A DNA stretch of 12,978 nucleotides from assembly GCA_910592205.1 (NCBI GenBank), contig CAJVPJ010001039.1, forward strand, positions 1 through 12,978, written 5' to 3'. The notes beneath the pieces were generated by a model. It worked only from the letters and a program-made list of their open reading frames with translations, had not been told where the DNA came from and searched no databases. The translations under genes were made by a program, and so were the position numbers. This document shows positions 1 to 8,469 of the stretch, piece after piece; positions within the stretch are counted from its first letter, which is position 1, and every line of letters begins with the position of its first letter. This DNA comes from Paraglomus occultum. Lineage: Eukaryota; Glomeromycota; Glomeromycetes; Paraglomerales; Paraglomeraceae.

Positions 1-267
1 TTACATGCGCGCGAACTTGATGTATAATTTGCAAAATTTTGTGTTACTCACTCATTTATTGGAGGGCACTGTACATTTGTGAATGAAAAACTACTATTTC
101 TTGAATTTAAGTAAATACAATATTCCTCATTGTGCAAGGTTATATAAATGAGAGTAATAATAATCAAGAGTCTGCACATACCACTTTCATATTCAACAAT
201 CACATGTGTTTAAATCACCCTAGTACTAGGTTGGCTTTTTGTTGGACCACCCAGCACAGATGTTTCA

Positions 268-495
268 TTCTGCATTTGTATTTGTAACAGCAACCAGATG
301 ATAATGATATGACTGAGAACCTTTTTTCATAGATATAGAGACATCACCATAATCAACAACAACTGGTTGTTATAGCTTAAAATCAGGTTTTTCTAAATTC
401 TTCAGTGTGCGTTCAAGGAAATACCATTTCTCTGTGTTGGTGATGATTATGATACCAAAAATGGTATCTAATTTTCTGGCTTTGTTATTGTGCTT
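268..495 (-). pseudogene. Decayed coding fragment with one in-frame stop
   Basis: Read on the minus strand, this frame runs from just after a TGA (496-498) to a TGA at 265-267. It is interrupted once, by TAA at 370-372. The translated part has protein-like texture: a stretch reading TEKWYFLERTLKN is followed by EKPDFKL, then the stop, then QPVVVDYGDVSISMKK. It gives me the impression of a repeated hypothetical family in arbuscular mycorrhizal fungi with a motif like W-[YF]-F-x-E-C-T-x(n)-F-K-L, but that is recall without a search. No start codon or splice signals can be defined. It may be the downstream end of the open frame at 542-829 on the same strand. Confidence 0.35.
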
Positions 496-541
496 TCAGC
501 TGGCCTATCATTGCAACTTGTTAATTTTGCGAGAAATATTA

Positions 542-829
542 AAGTTCAGAAAGCTTACCAAAGTGGACTTCAACTGCACAGCATTCTGTGCAATGCCCTT
601 CCTTTTGACTTCCATCACACCCACTCAGGTTGTATGAACTAACTGACTGCTGATGTACACACTGTGGATGTGAAATTTTACCATAACTAAACTCTTGGAA
701 TATCACTTGGTGCGGAGCATATTTTTGCCCATTCATGAGCCATTCACGCACTTTCTCAAATGAAGAATAAAATCTTCCCCATGCAAGATCCTTCAGGATT
801 AGAATGATACCCAGTGGGTTGGTAGAACA
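542..829 (-). pseudogene. Open 96-codon frame without family assignment
   Basis: The minus-strand frame is open between TAA at 830-832 and TAA at 539-541. It includes segments such as LKDLAWGRFYSSFEKV and VREWLMNGQKYAPHQ. The composition (Trp, Gly, aromatic residues) looks more like real protein than random AT-rich translation. There is no ATG near the upstream end, and I recognise no domain. It lies directly upstream, on the same strand, of the fragment at 268-495, so both may come from one decayed gene. It could equally be a chance ORF. Confidence 0.2.
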
Positions 830-1124
830 TTAGCCCGCAGCACAGAACTATTTCCTCATCAGAATCTATATATGGTTGGGTTACTCATTTTTTTTAACGT
901 GATAAGTTAAGATAAATAATATTAGATGCAAAGGCATCCTCACTGTGCGGGTAGAATTCATACCACGTTTTGCTTTTTTGCAATTAAATATAAATACAGG
1001 CCCTTCAGGCGACTTTTCGAGACATGAAAACATAATCGGTTAGACCCTGCACCTTGCGCAATCAAATATAGAATTACGAGGTGTTAGTATTAGGTTGTGA
1101 GGTAGAAATTAATCGCACCAATGA
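830..1124. other. Non-coding AT-rich spacer
   Basis: No credible reading frame, RNA gene or strong repeat is visible between the two decayed fragments. Confidence 0.5.
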
Positions 1125-1753
1125 AAAAAAATTCGCAAACTTATTCGGGAGTTAGAAAAATGTGAGTATGAGGGGAAATTAAGGCGGAATGCTATCAAGA
1201 CGAAATTACGATCTGAAAAACCAAATATCAGACAATTGCGAATAACTCTCAAAAATCTCGAGACAAAAAGGCAATTATCTCAGTTAAATTGCCGTCATGG
1301 GTTATCTCATCTCGTGAAATTTTACCACTACGAAATAATTCTCCGTATCAAGGTATAACACCAGATAGTATGGCTCGCACTAGAAAGCATAAAACTATTG
1401 AAGATTATTTGGCCAATGTTCAAGATGGTATACAACGAATTTTAGCACAATTCACTCCAACGAATCGGTTTTACACAATCCACAGAAAGATTGATCAATG
1501 GAATCGATGGATCCTTAAATAATATTAGACGACTTACTGGAGACTTGCATCATCATATAATCAGTTCCATGTGCGCCATACTGGATTGCAAAATGATTTG
1601 ACTAATGTTATTGCTCAGCGTGATGCTAATAATAATCAGATAGTTTTGTTACAGAACGACGTTAATACCTTAAGCCGTTACAGTTGGACAATAAGTGGAA
1701 TAAGTGGAGAATTCGTGCTCGAAATTCTGAGCAAACATATGCCTGAAATTTGA
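1125..1753 (+). pseudogene. Frameshifted remnant of a coiled-coil-type gene
   Basis: Four overlapping open segments succeed each other in alternating frames. 1125-1358 is open directly after a TGA and rich in Lys/Arg/Glu/Leu, with text like KLIRELEKCEYEGKLRR. 1289-1522 has an internal ATG at 1370 starting MARTRKHKTIEDYLANV and ends at TAA 1520. 1518 to about 1556 reads NNIRRLTGDLHHH. About 1556-1753 contains TGLQNDLTNVIAQRDAN. The sense flows from one segment into the next across the frame changes at about 1518-1522 and 1556, which is the mark of a gene broken by small indels. Heptad-like Leu/Ile spacing suggests a coiled coil. It recalls high-copy hypothetical families in Glomeromycotina, from memory only. 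Confidence 0.5.
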
Positions 1754-1776
1754 TCAAATTGTAATAATTGTGAAAC

Positions 1777-1802
1777 TTCCACGCGCCGATTGTGGCGTGG
1801 AA
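1777..1802. repeat. 8-bp perfect inverted repeat (hairpin)
   Basis: TTCCACGC at 1777-1784 is the exact reverse complement of GCGTGGAA at 1795-1802, with a 10-nt loop. It lies 24 bp after the end of the decayed plus-strand fragment. It is GC-rich against an AT-rich background. It could be a transcript 3' structure or part of a mobile-element end; nothing else defines it. Confidence 0.45.
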
Positions 1803-2448
1803 CTAGGCTTCATGACAACTTGCAGTCTCACATAAGTAACACTGATTAAAGTTACCTTTAACAAAAGTTATCTAGTAGCACGTATTAAGCCAAATAGCTT
1901 GTGTCTAGAATGTTGGAATAGCATGCCTTCTAGCAAGTAGAATGTGCAGAAGGATCTTTGATAATAGTAAATACAGTACCTACAATATTGTTCTTATTGT
2001 TACCTCTGTGTAGCTTACATTTTAAACCATGGCCACCCCCTAAATAAATGCTTCGCATCTCGCGCTAGCCAAATGCATGCAGAATATGGTATTTTGATAC
2101 AAATATGGACCAAGAATATGTGTTCTGCATTTCGATGTGTTGACGGGATATCTACATTTCCAAATGTAATGCTAGTGAATGTATTGTAACTGATCATAAA
2201 ATTTGACGTTGTCTGAAATTCATAATTTATAACAGGCGAACCTACGATTGTTCTAACGTGGCTAGTGACCATTGAAGGCAACTTTAGTAGTGAGTGTGTG
2301 CGAATAATATCCGATTTTCCGAATACACGAAATCACAGGATCAACAGACATTACAGCATTAAAATGATAAACTAACTAACCCACACGTGCAATTGAGAGC
2401 ATTTATCAGTGTTCAATACCTTTTTTTGAACTGGTATCTTTCGTCAAC
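1803..2448 (+). promoter_or_regulatory. Upstream region of the ASXH gene
   Basis: There is no convincing gene in these 646 bp. An 88-codon minus-strand frame at 2015-2281 has no recognisable motif and is judged to be chance. The last part should carry the promoter and 5' leader of the gene starting at 2449. The one recognisable element is a CACGTG E-box at 2384-2389, 60 bp before the ATG. Confidence 0.5.
2384..2389. promoter_or_regulatory. CACGTG E-box upstream of the ASXH gene
   Basis: This palindromic hexamer is the core site of bHLH factors such as the Cbf1/Pho4/USF class. It sits 60 bp upstream of the ATG at 2449. The same hexamer occurs in the PAN3/kanadaptin promoter at 8384. Function is inferred from sequence and position only. 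Confidence 0.4.
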
Positions 2449-4394
2449 ATGCGACAGTCAAAGTCTCATAACTTACGGAACAGGCCACAGCTGCGAAACA
2501 CTTCAGAAACACGAAAACGACACGTGCGAAAGAGGTCAAAAACTGACGAGTTGTCGGATCACGTAGTAATAGATGATATTTTTTCACCTTTACATAATAA
2601 CGCCACCCGACAGAGCGAAGATGACGACAGCGACGATTCTGATTTGTCGTCATTGGATTTCTCGGGTACACACAAAAAGCGGAAGCCGCGCCCGTCCGTC
2701 GCTGCGGAGATTCAACAAGAGACGACTATGGAAGAAGTGCAAGTTAATAATCAGAAGGAATCTTTACCACTGTCTTCTAGCCCTTTGACAAAAGAACAGA
2801 ACGAGAGTAATTGGCGTCGAAGCACGCGTCTTTTGCACAAGGTCGAAGATACGTCTCTTGAAAAACACACTGATTCTAAAGTACAAGAGGATAGTGAAAG
2901 AGTCTCAAAGAAAGCAAGGAAAAACGCAAGAAGTAGAGGTAGAGGTAGGGGAAAAGCAAAAAGCAAGGGTAGGGGCAGAGGTAGAAGCCGAAGCAGTGGG
3001 ACATCCACGGCAAGACCAAGAAACAAAAAGAAAAATATTTCTCTCGTCGGATCAAACCTGGTGAAGCTGAAGCGGAGTTCAAAGTTAGCATTGGATTTTC
3101 TGTTAACGAGTTCTCAAAGTGCATTGGTGCACACTAATTTATCGGTATGTATAGATACTGGCTGATTAATCTTGCGCTTGTCGATGGAAAGACTGAATAC
3201 TTGCAGTTGGCGGCTTGAATGAATAATTTCAGGTTTAATGTCGATTACGTTCGATTCATCATTCTATATACAGAACATAGTCAACGAAGCAAACTACGCA
3301 CGAATGACAGATGAACAAAAGGCACGTCTACACAGGCTTATTCCGAATATCGATCTGGTGCCCGTTGGTACATCTTTACAAAGCACTCCGGTCGAAGTAG
3401 AGAAATCATGCAAAGTTTATGACAACGTGCAGGCAAAGGTCGAGCATATGGATATCAGCGACTCGAACGACCAGAAAATTACACCTGCCGCGGTGGAGGG
3501 GAATCTTATGAATATCAATGAAAATGATGCGAGCACAACCCCCCCACATCAACCTACTATTAAACATGTCCTAAGACCCTATTTCTTCCATGATGTCATA
3601 TACAAAGAGTGCGTTACTGAGTTTCAGGAACAGCTGTACAATGGAGAATGTACGGAAGAATATAAAGCAACAGTTCGTAAAGCGAAAGAGGATTATCTTA
3701 ATTCAAATGAGGTCGAGCCGTGGAAGGTACCTATCTCTAAAGTGAAGGAGCGTATTATACCGAATGCTAATTATTCGTAACTGGAACTTTTGTTCGTAAT
3801 CTAGGATTTGGAATTTGAAAAACAGTGGGGCGAACTTAGTGTTGACTCTCGTACTCAAATTGCTGGAGATTCTGCTTCTATTGCCTTAACTGACATGGCT
3901 CTTGCAAGTATGTATGTCGTATGTAATTGATCTAATTATGCTTGTATCACGAAATAATATCAATCCTTGTCTTTTTTAGAATTAATTCGTGAGAATGATA
4001 TACTTTTCTACGAACGATGTTTTAACAAAGTTGATGTAAAAGTCGTATCACGAGTCAGAGTAAGTGAATCAACAGCAAATATGTATTTGAAAGGTTTCAT
4101 AGTTCCGTTCGTAATGCTATTTATTTCGGTCAGGTGATTTCTATAAATAAGAGGAATGGAGCACTTACGGTTGCTGACGAAAAGGATCCGGCCTTGGTAT
4201 TTGATGACATAGTTAAGCCAACCACACTTGAGACGCAAATAATAGATGAAGATGGACGGGTTCCAAAGGATAGACGACCAAATGGAAACGCCTTTCGATC
4301 GATAAAACTGATACGGAATGGTAAAAATCTTGGGTCGCTTTTTCATATAAGAAAAGAATACTTTTATAAAGCGATTGGTGGACAGAAAGATTAG
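2449..4394 (+). CDS. Asx-homology (ASXH/DEUBAD) domain chromatin protein with RAMA-like C-terminus
   Basis: My model joins exons 2449-3144, 3274-3726, 3805-3907, 3980-4059 and 4134-4394, giving 530 aa. The ATG has A at -3. Residues 57-64 are acidic. Residues 161-180 are an Arg-Gly tract with repeated RGRGR-type AT-hook-like cores, expected to bind DNA. The DEUBAD/ASXH fold spans about 211-395. Its marks are ALVHTNLS then NIVNEANY, the LIP at 254-256 (family LLP), FFHDVIYKECVTEFQEQLYNGE, RKAKED, and EPWK followed by FEKQWGEL. In animals Asx/ASXL uses this domain to activate the deubiquitinase BAP1 (Calypso) on H2A. Residues 263-330 are a polar, probably disordered insertion inside the domain. 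Residues about 418-520 (IRENDILFYERCF, VISINKRNGALTV, RRPNGNAF, GSLFHIRKEYF) resemble a RAMA domain. A nuclear chromatin role and a BAP1-like partner are inferred. The HARE-HTH domain of animal ASXL is not seen. Confidence 0.88.
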
Positions 4395-4858
4395 AGAACG
4401 TGAGGTGAACCCGTCGAGTGTATGAGGTACGGATGATTTCATCGGACGAGTTGGGATTAAGTAATAAACGAGCGGGCGAAAAGGTATGCGCGTAAATAGA
4501 TTCGGTGGATTGTGGCTGAAATCAATGTACACATGAGGAGATAACTTACATGTATATAAATCTGTACGTAATTGTAAATTCTTTATAAAAAGTAGTAAAT
4601 TGGTATGATGTTTTTTACTCCATCCGTATAATATATAATCCACGAATTGCGATTGATAAGTTACAAATGGTAGTTTTCGTATTGGTCATGTGTCAGTACG
4701 CTACTTACCATCTGAAGCTTGCAAGAGTAAACAAATGAGATGTATGTCAAATCTAAATACAAAAGCAATTGAATAGAAATATTGAATGGTAGATATACTA
4801 GAAACTAGCTATGAATTTGATCAAGCAGATCGAGTGTCTCATCGTCTCATCTCAACGT
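4395..4858. other. Convergent intergenic spacer
   Basis: This 464-bp stretch lies between the stop of the ASXH gene and the stop of PAN3, so both 3' UTRs must lie here. An AATAAA on the plus strand at 4463 serves the ASXH side. I see no canonical AATAAA on the minus strand for PAN3. A minus-strand open frame reaching to 4643 starts here, but it runs antisense across conserved ASXH exons and is not called. Confidence 0.6.
4463..4468 (+). terminator. Poly(A) signal AATAAA, ASXH gene
   Basis: A canonical AATAAA lies 69 nt after the ASXH stop codon in the convergent spacer. Its use is inferred from position. Confidence 0.45.
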
Positions 4859-7800
4859 CTACTTTCTTCGTGATAAATCTCTAAATGCTGAATCGATGCA
4901 GTTCTTAATCTCTCTATATGATACTATGAGACAAGATTGTTCGTCCCTTGATACAAGCATAATTTTTTCATCTACCCCAGAGTCCAGCTGAGAAAGCAGG
5001 ATGTTAGATATGAGAACGCAATTGGAATGAACGTATTAATATTATGTTACCTTATTCAGGCACATCAGAACATGTGACATATCAACAACAGGATACCCAT
5101 TCTCGTCCACTTGATGAAATACATAATCCCTAAAAAGCTTAATCAAGTAGCGATCACCTGTTTCTGACCAGCTAGGATCCATATCGAATCTATTCATGAT
5201 AACAAGCATGTATAACCACCGTTTAATGTTTACCCATACCATCAAATCTACCAAAATGAAATCAATACTCACTCTGGTCGTTCGTTGATGAATCCAAATT
5301 TGCACAAAAGCCGCACCAGTCTTCCGTTTTCCAATTCATGGCTCAATTCACTCTCCAAAAAGTCATTATAACTAGTTCAGAACAAAAAGTTAATTTATGA
5401 AACAGTTTAATCCGTTTTACTCGTGCAAATCCTACTCACTTGTGCGCACTGTTAATCTCATGCAACAAGCGTGGACCAATCATTGCGATAACATCATCGA
5501 TCGATTTCACGGGAGATGGGTTGCTTAGCAAGTACAAGATGACATTCTTGAAGTCTGGAGAATATTGTCGAGAAATGAAATCTATTGACTTTTGAAGATT
5601 ATGATTGACGGCATGCGGATGACATGCGAGTGAGACAAGAAGTTGTCCAAAGCTCAACAAGTCTTCTTGCTACAAGAAAAACAACCGTGTGGTCAGTTTC
5701 GGTGAAGAATTATCAATTGTCCGTTATGTGTTTAAACAGACCTGATAATGTGGAAGGTTTTTCCCCCCATCGTAAGTCAACAAATCCATTACCCCGCAAC
5801 AGTTCAATCGTATGCTGAACTCCACACAAAATAAGTAACATTATCTCGAATGTATATTTTGTCTACAAAAAACATCCCCTCAAACTCACCGATTCTTACT
5901 AGTTAATAAAATCTTTGTTGGTTCTATCGTTCGCACAGCTAAACCTGAAGAGTGTATTGTCTTGATCGCCGATGCTATCTGACATATATAACTCCACAAC
6001 AGCTTTTCCGGAATGGCGAGACCGTTGACTGGTGATGGGTGTATTTGCGATTGCGACGAAAAATGTTTGCTGAACAATGTCTGGGAAAGCGGATGGTAAT
6101 CGTAGACGAATACTAGTGCTAAAAGGGATAATTATAATACATTATTGTATTAGTCGGGGAAGGAAATAAAGTTAAATTATAGCCTATTATTCTTACAATG
6201 ATCTCCAAACGCTTTGGTAGTAAACGCTTCCCGTATCGAAACAACGTTTGCATGCCGTATTCGTCGCCAGCTTTCGATCGTCGACATTGCAATTTCGTTT
6301 GTCAACCTGTACCCTGACATTATGAATACAGAATTAGAGAGGTCACCTATCCTTCACCAGGATCATACGTTTACAACGCACCTTCTATTCGTCTCAGGCA
6401 GTACACTCGTCCATCCACGGAGCAGACACTCTTGTAAACTGACGTGGGATATCCAAAAACCTTGCCCAAGCTTTCCGACAAGCTTTCAAGAGGATATAGC
6501 GAGTGATAGACATGGATTTCCTCGGGTAGATTATAATCTTGAGCTGACAATGTTAATATCATACAACTAAGTAAAGCAGAACAAGAGTAACAGACGTAAT
6601 CCGTGCTTATGAATTTTTAAAATACCATTAACAGTCTGCAATGTTGCTTCGTTCTTTCTCTGCAGTTCCTCGCGTAAATTATCTGACATGAAAAATGCAT
6701 GAATGGTCTTCTGATGAGGATGCAAGTTTGAGACATGCGGCAGTGGAGATGTATACAGATGATACTGTAACTACATACAATCAAATACGATGAGTTTTTA
6801 TATTCCGTAATGTTATAACAGAAAAGATGCTTGAAGAATACCATACTGGAGCAGGAAGTAACCCTGACTGATTCTGGTAGTAGAGTGGGTTTAGTTGAGC
6901 CAGTTGCGAAAAATAGTTTGCATTGGTCGCGTTATGAGACGAAGATTGTGATCGGGAAGATGAAGCTGAAACGGGGTAATTTGACGCCTACATATTTGTT
7001 AAATAGTTAACTTCACAGATGGTTAAACGATGTATTGACTGACACTTGATTCTCATCCTTACGTTTAAACTCAATGAGGCAATCGAACCAGCCAAAGCAT
7101 TAAACGCATTATTTGTCATATCTCTGGTCGACATCAGATAGTTGGGCGTCGTCTGAGCTGGGAAATAATTCATTTGTTGATCGAACATCGCAGCACTTTT
7201 CATCCAAGAATATAATAAAAAGTAATTTGCAAAAAATGCTATATCTTGTCTGATAAATTAAAAGACAACCAAACAGAGAATATTATGTTCGAAAACCATA
7301 CTGTTGCTGATCATCCTGATCGTAGAATTGCTGCTGATCGTTCGAACCTTGGTGAGTGTGGAAATCGAGACGGGTAAGCGAACAACAAGCGACTGGGAAA
7401 AAGTATGCACTGTAAAACACGACTAAAATTTTACCATTCTCAGGTTTTGAACCTTCTGATAATGTTACTGTAATATCATTCCAAGAATTAAGTTTATAAT
7501 AAAGACACAAGTCAAAGCCGATATTAATGCATAATTGTATGCTGACCTTGACTTTGCTTAGGAATAAACGGCGGCGCATTTATAACATCGGGCGAAATTG
7601 AAGATAAGTTGCCTGACGGCTTAAATACTGGCGAATGGACACTCAATTTCGATTTAGATCTGATTCGGACGAGTTTCATAATCGAGTGAGCTCTCTGTGA
7701 AATAAAAAGGATCCTGGAATTGAAAGACAAATTTACGTTCACTTACGTTTCAGGACTTGCAGGCGGTGAAGTAGTTGGTGGTTTATTCTAAATAATCATG

Positions 7801-8223
7801 TGAAGGGAGATAAAATACTCGTTAACAGAAATATCTCTATATACTGTTTGCGCTTCGAACGTTGCTGATTCACATATTAATTGCATAATATAAACAAGTT
7901 TTAGTCACACGTGGACATGTAATGCACTTACTAAATCATGATTAAACTCGCATCCTTTGCCTTCGTATTTGCAATTTCCGTGTATGATCAAATTACGACA
8001 TGTCCGCACTTTTGAGCTAGAATGAGCACTATCTATGACAACCAACACAAATGTAAACTAAAATAGTAATACACGCTTTCAAACAAAGCTTCCTAATCTC
8101 GGTGATCCAACTCGCGTAACTCCACATACTCTTATTCGAGTTATTTTTTGAAATAATCTTTTCGGCCGTAGGAGCAACAATCGGGACAGCAGCTGATCCC
8201 GACGGAACTGTAAATGAGGCCAT
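4859..8223 (-). CDS. PAN3: PAN2-PAN3 deadenylation complex pseudokinase subunit PAN3
   Basis: PAN3 recruits the PAN2 nuclease to poly(A)-binding protein on mRNA tails in the cytoplasm. Exons on the minus strand: 8223-8130, 8032-7932, 7787-7747, 7692-7547, 7347-7302, 7195-7063, 6987-6847, 6770-6626, 6543-6382, 6313-6197, 6118-5890, 5814-5742, 5669-5440, 5371-5273, 5189-5051 and 4987-4859. Phases agree throughout, giving 674 aa, a normal PAN3 length. The N-terminus has a CCCH finger (C43, C52, C59, H63; C-x8-C-x6-C-x3-H) and a PAM2-like motif [10 protein letters not shown] at 95-104. Residues 235-282 match the conserved YHLY...HQKTIHAFF...LREELQRK block. The pseudokinase spans about 283-550 ([43 protein letters not shown]). 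It lacks the catalytic HRD and DFG motifs, as PAN3 does. The hinge and PAN2-binding C-terminal domain follow ([58 protein letters not shown]). The ATG has A at -3 and G at +4. It diverges from kanadaptin over 246 bp. A 21-nt microexon may also be used. Confidence 0.97.
7435..7455 (-). other. PAN3: Probable 21-nt PAN3 microexon
   Basis: The fourth PAN3 intron (7348-7546, 199 nt) is the longest in the gene. Inside it lies a 21-nt segment preceded by ATTATCAG and followed by GTAAAA. It enters and leaves in phase 1, exactly the phase of the surrounding exons. Including it adds seven residues, EGSKPEN, in frame. It would split the intron into 91 and 87 nt, close to the usual size here. Constitutive, alternative or no use cannot be decided from DNA alone. 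Confidence 0.55.
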
Positions 8224-8469
8224 GATCGTCTGAGATAAATAGCCTGATAACCTTTCGCATTAAATCAAGCTAACGTCACGACGGTTGCTCAAACGTGAAC
8301 ATCGCTTGGACACAAATAAAAAAGTAAATATCTAATAAGTACCAAGTCAAAAACTTTCTCGTTGGCGAGACCAGAGTTTATGTCACGTGATTGTACAAGA
8401 TAATCATGTGCATGTAATAGAGAAATCTATGTGAATTTTGGTCACATTCTTTCAAAGCAAGATAATAAC
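8224..8469. promoter_or_regulatory. Divergent promoter of PAN3 and kanadaptin
   Basis: The start codons of the two genes lie only 246 bp apart in opposite directions, so both promoters and both 5' leaders share this interval. It contains an ACGTCA (CRE-like half site) at 8273-8278, nearer PAN3. GTCACGTGA at 8382-8390, an E-box, is nearer kanadaptin. No clear TATA box is seen. Confidence 0.7.
8384..8389. promoter_or_regulatory. CACGTG E-box in the divergent promoter
   Basis: The hexamer lies within the 9-base stretch GTCACGTGA, which matches the extended bHLH/Cbf1-type site RTCACRTG. It is 80 bp upstream of the kanadaptin ATG. Regulation is inferred from sequence only. Confidence 0.45.

Noticed and set aside
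2015-2281. 88-codon minus-strand frame upstream of the ASXH gene
   Set aside because: No motif, no splice context and unremarkable composition; the length is compatible with chance.
2751-3026. Leu/Phe-rich minus-strand frame resembling membrane segments
   Set aside because: It is the antisense shadow of the Arg/Lys-Gly-rich region of the ASXH protein, which turns into Leu/Pro/Phe codons on the other strand.
4008-4643. 211-codon open frame on the minus strand
   Set aside because: It runs antisense across conserved ASXH exons 4-5, their intron and the 3' flank. It shows no domain, and its length is explained by the low stop density opposite the coding exons.
6214-6570. 118-codon plus-strand frame
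   Set aside because: It lies antisense to PAN3 exons 9-10, whose sense-strand conservation is strong.
7283-7579. Continuous 98-codon minus-strand frame through PAN3
   Set aside because: It begins out of frame at the end of exon 4, reads through intron 4 and only then matches exon 5. The consistent phases and typical intron sizes favour splicing, with the possible microexon inside.
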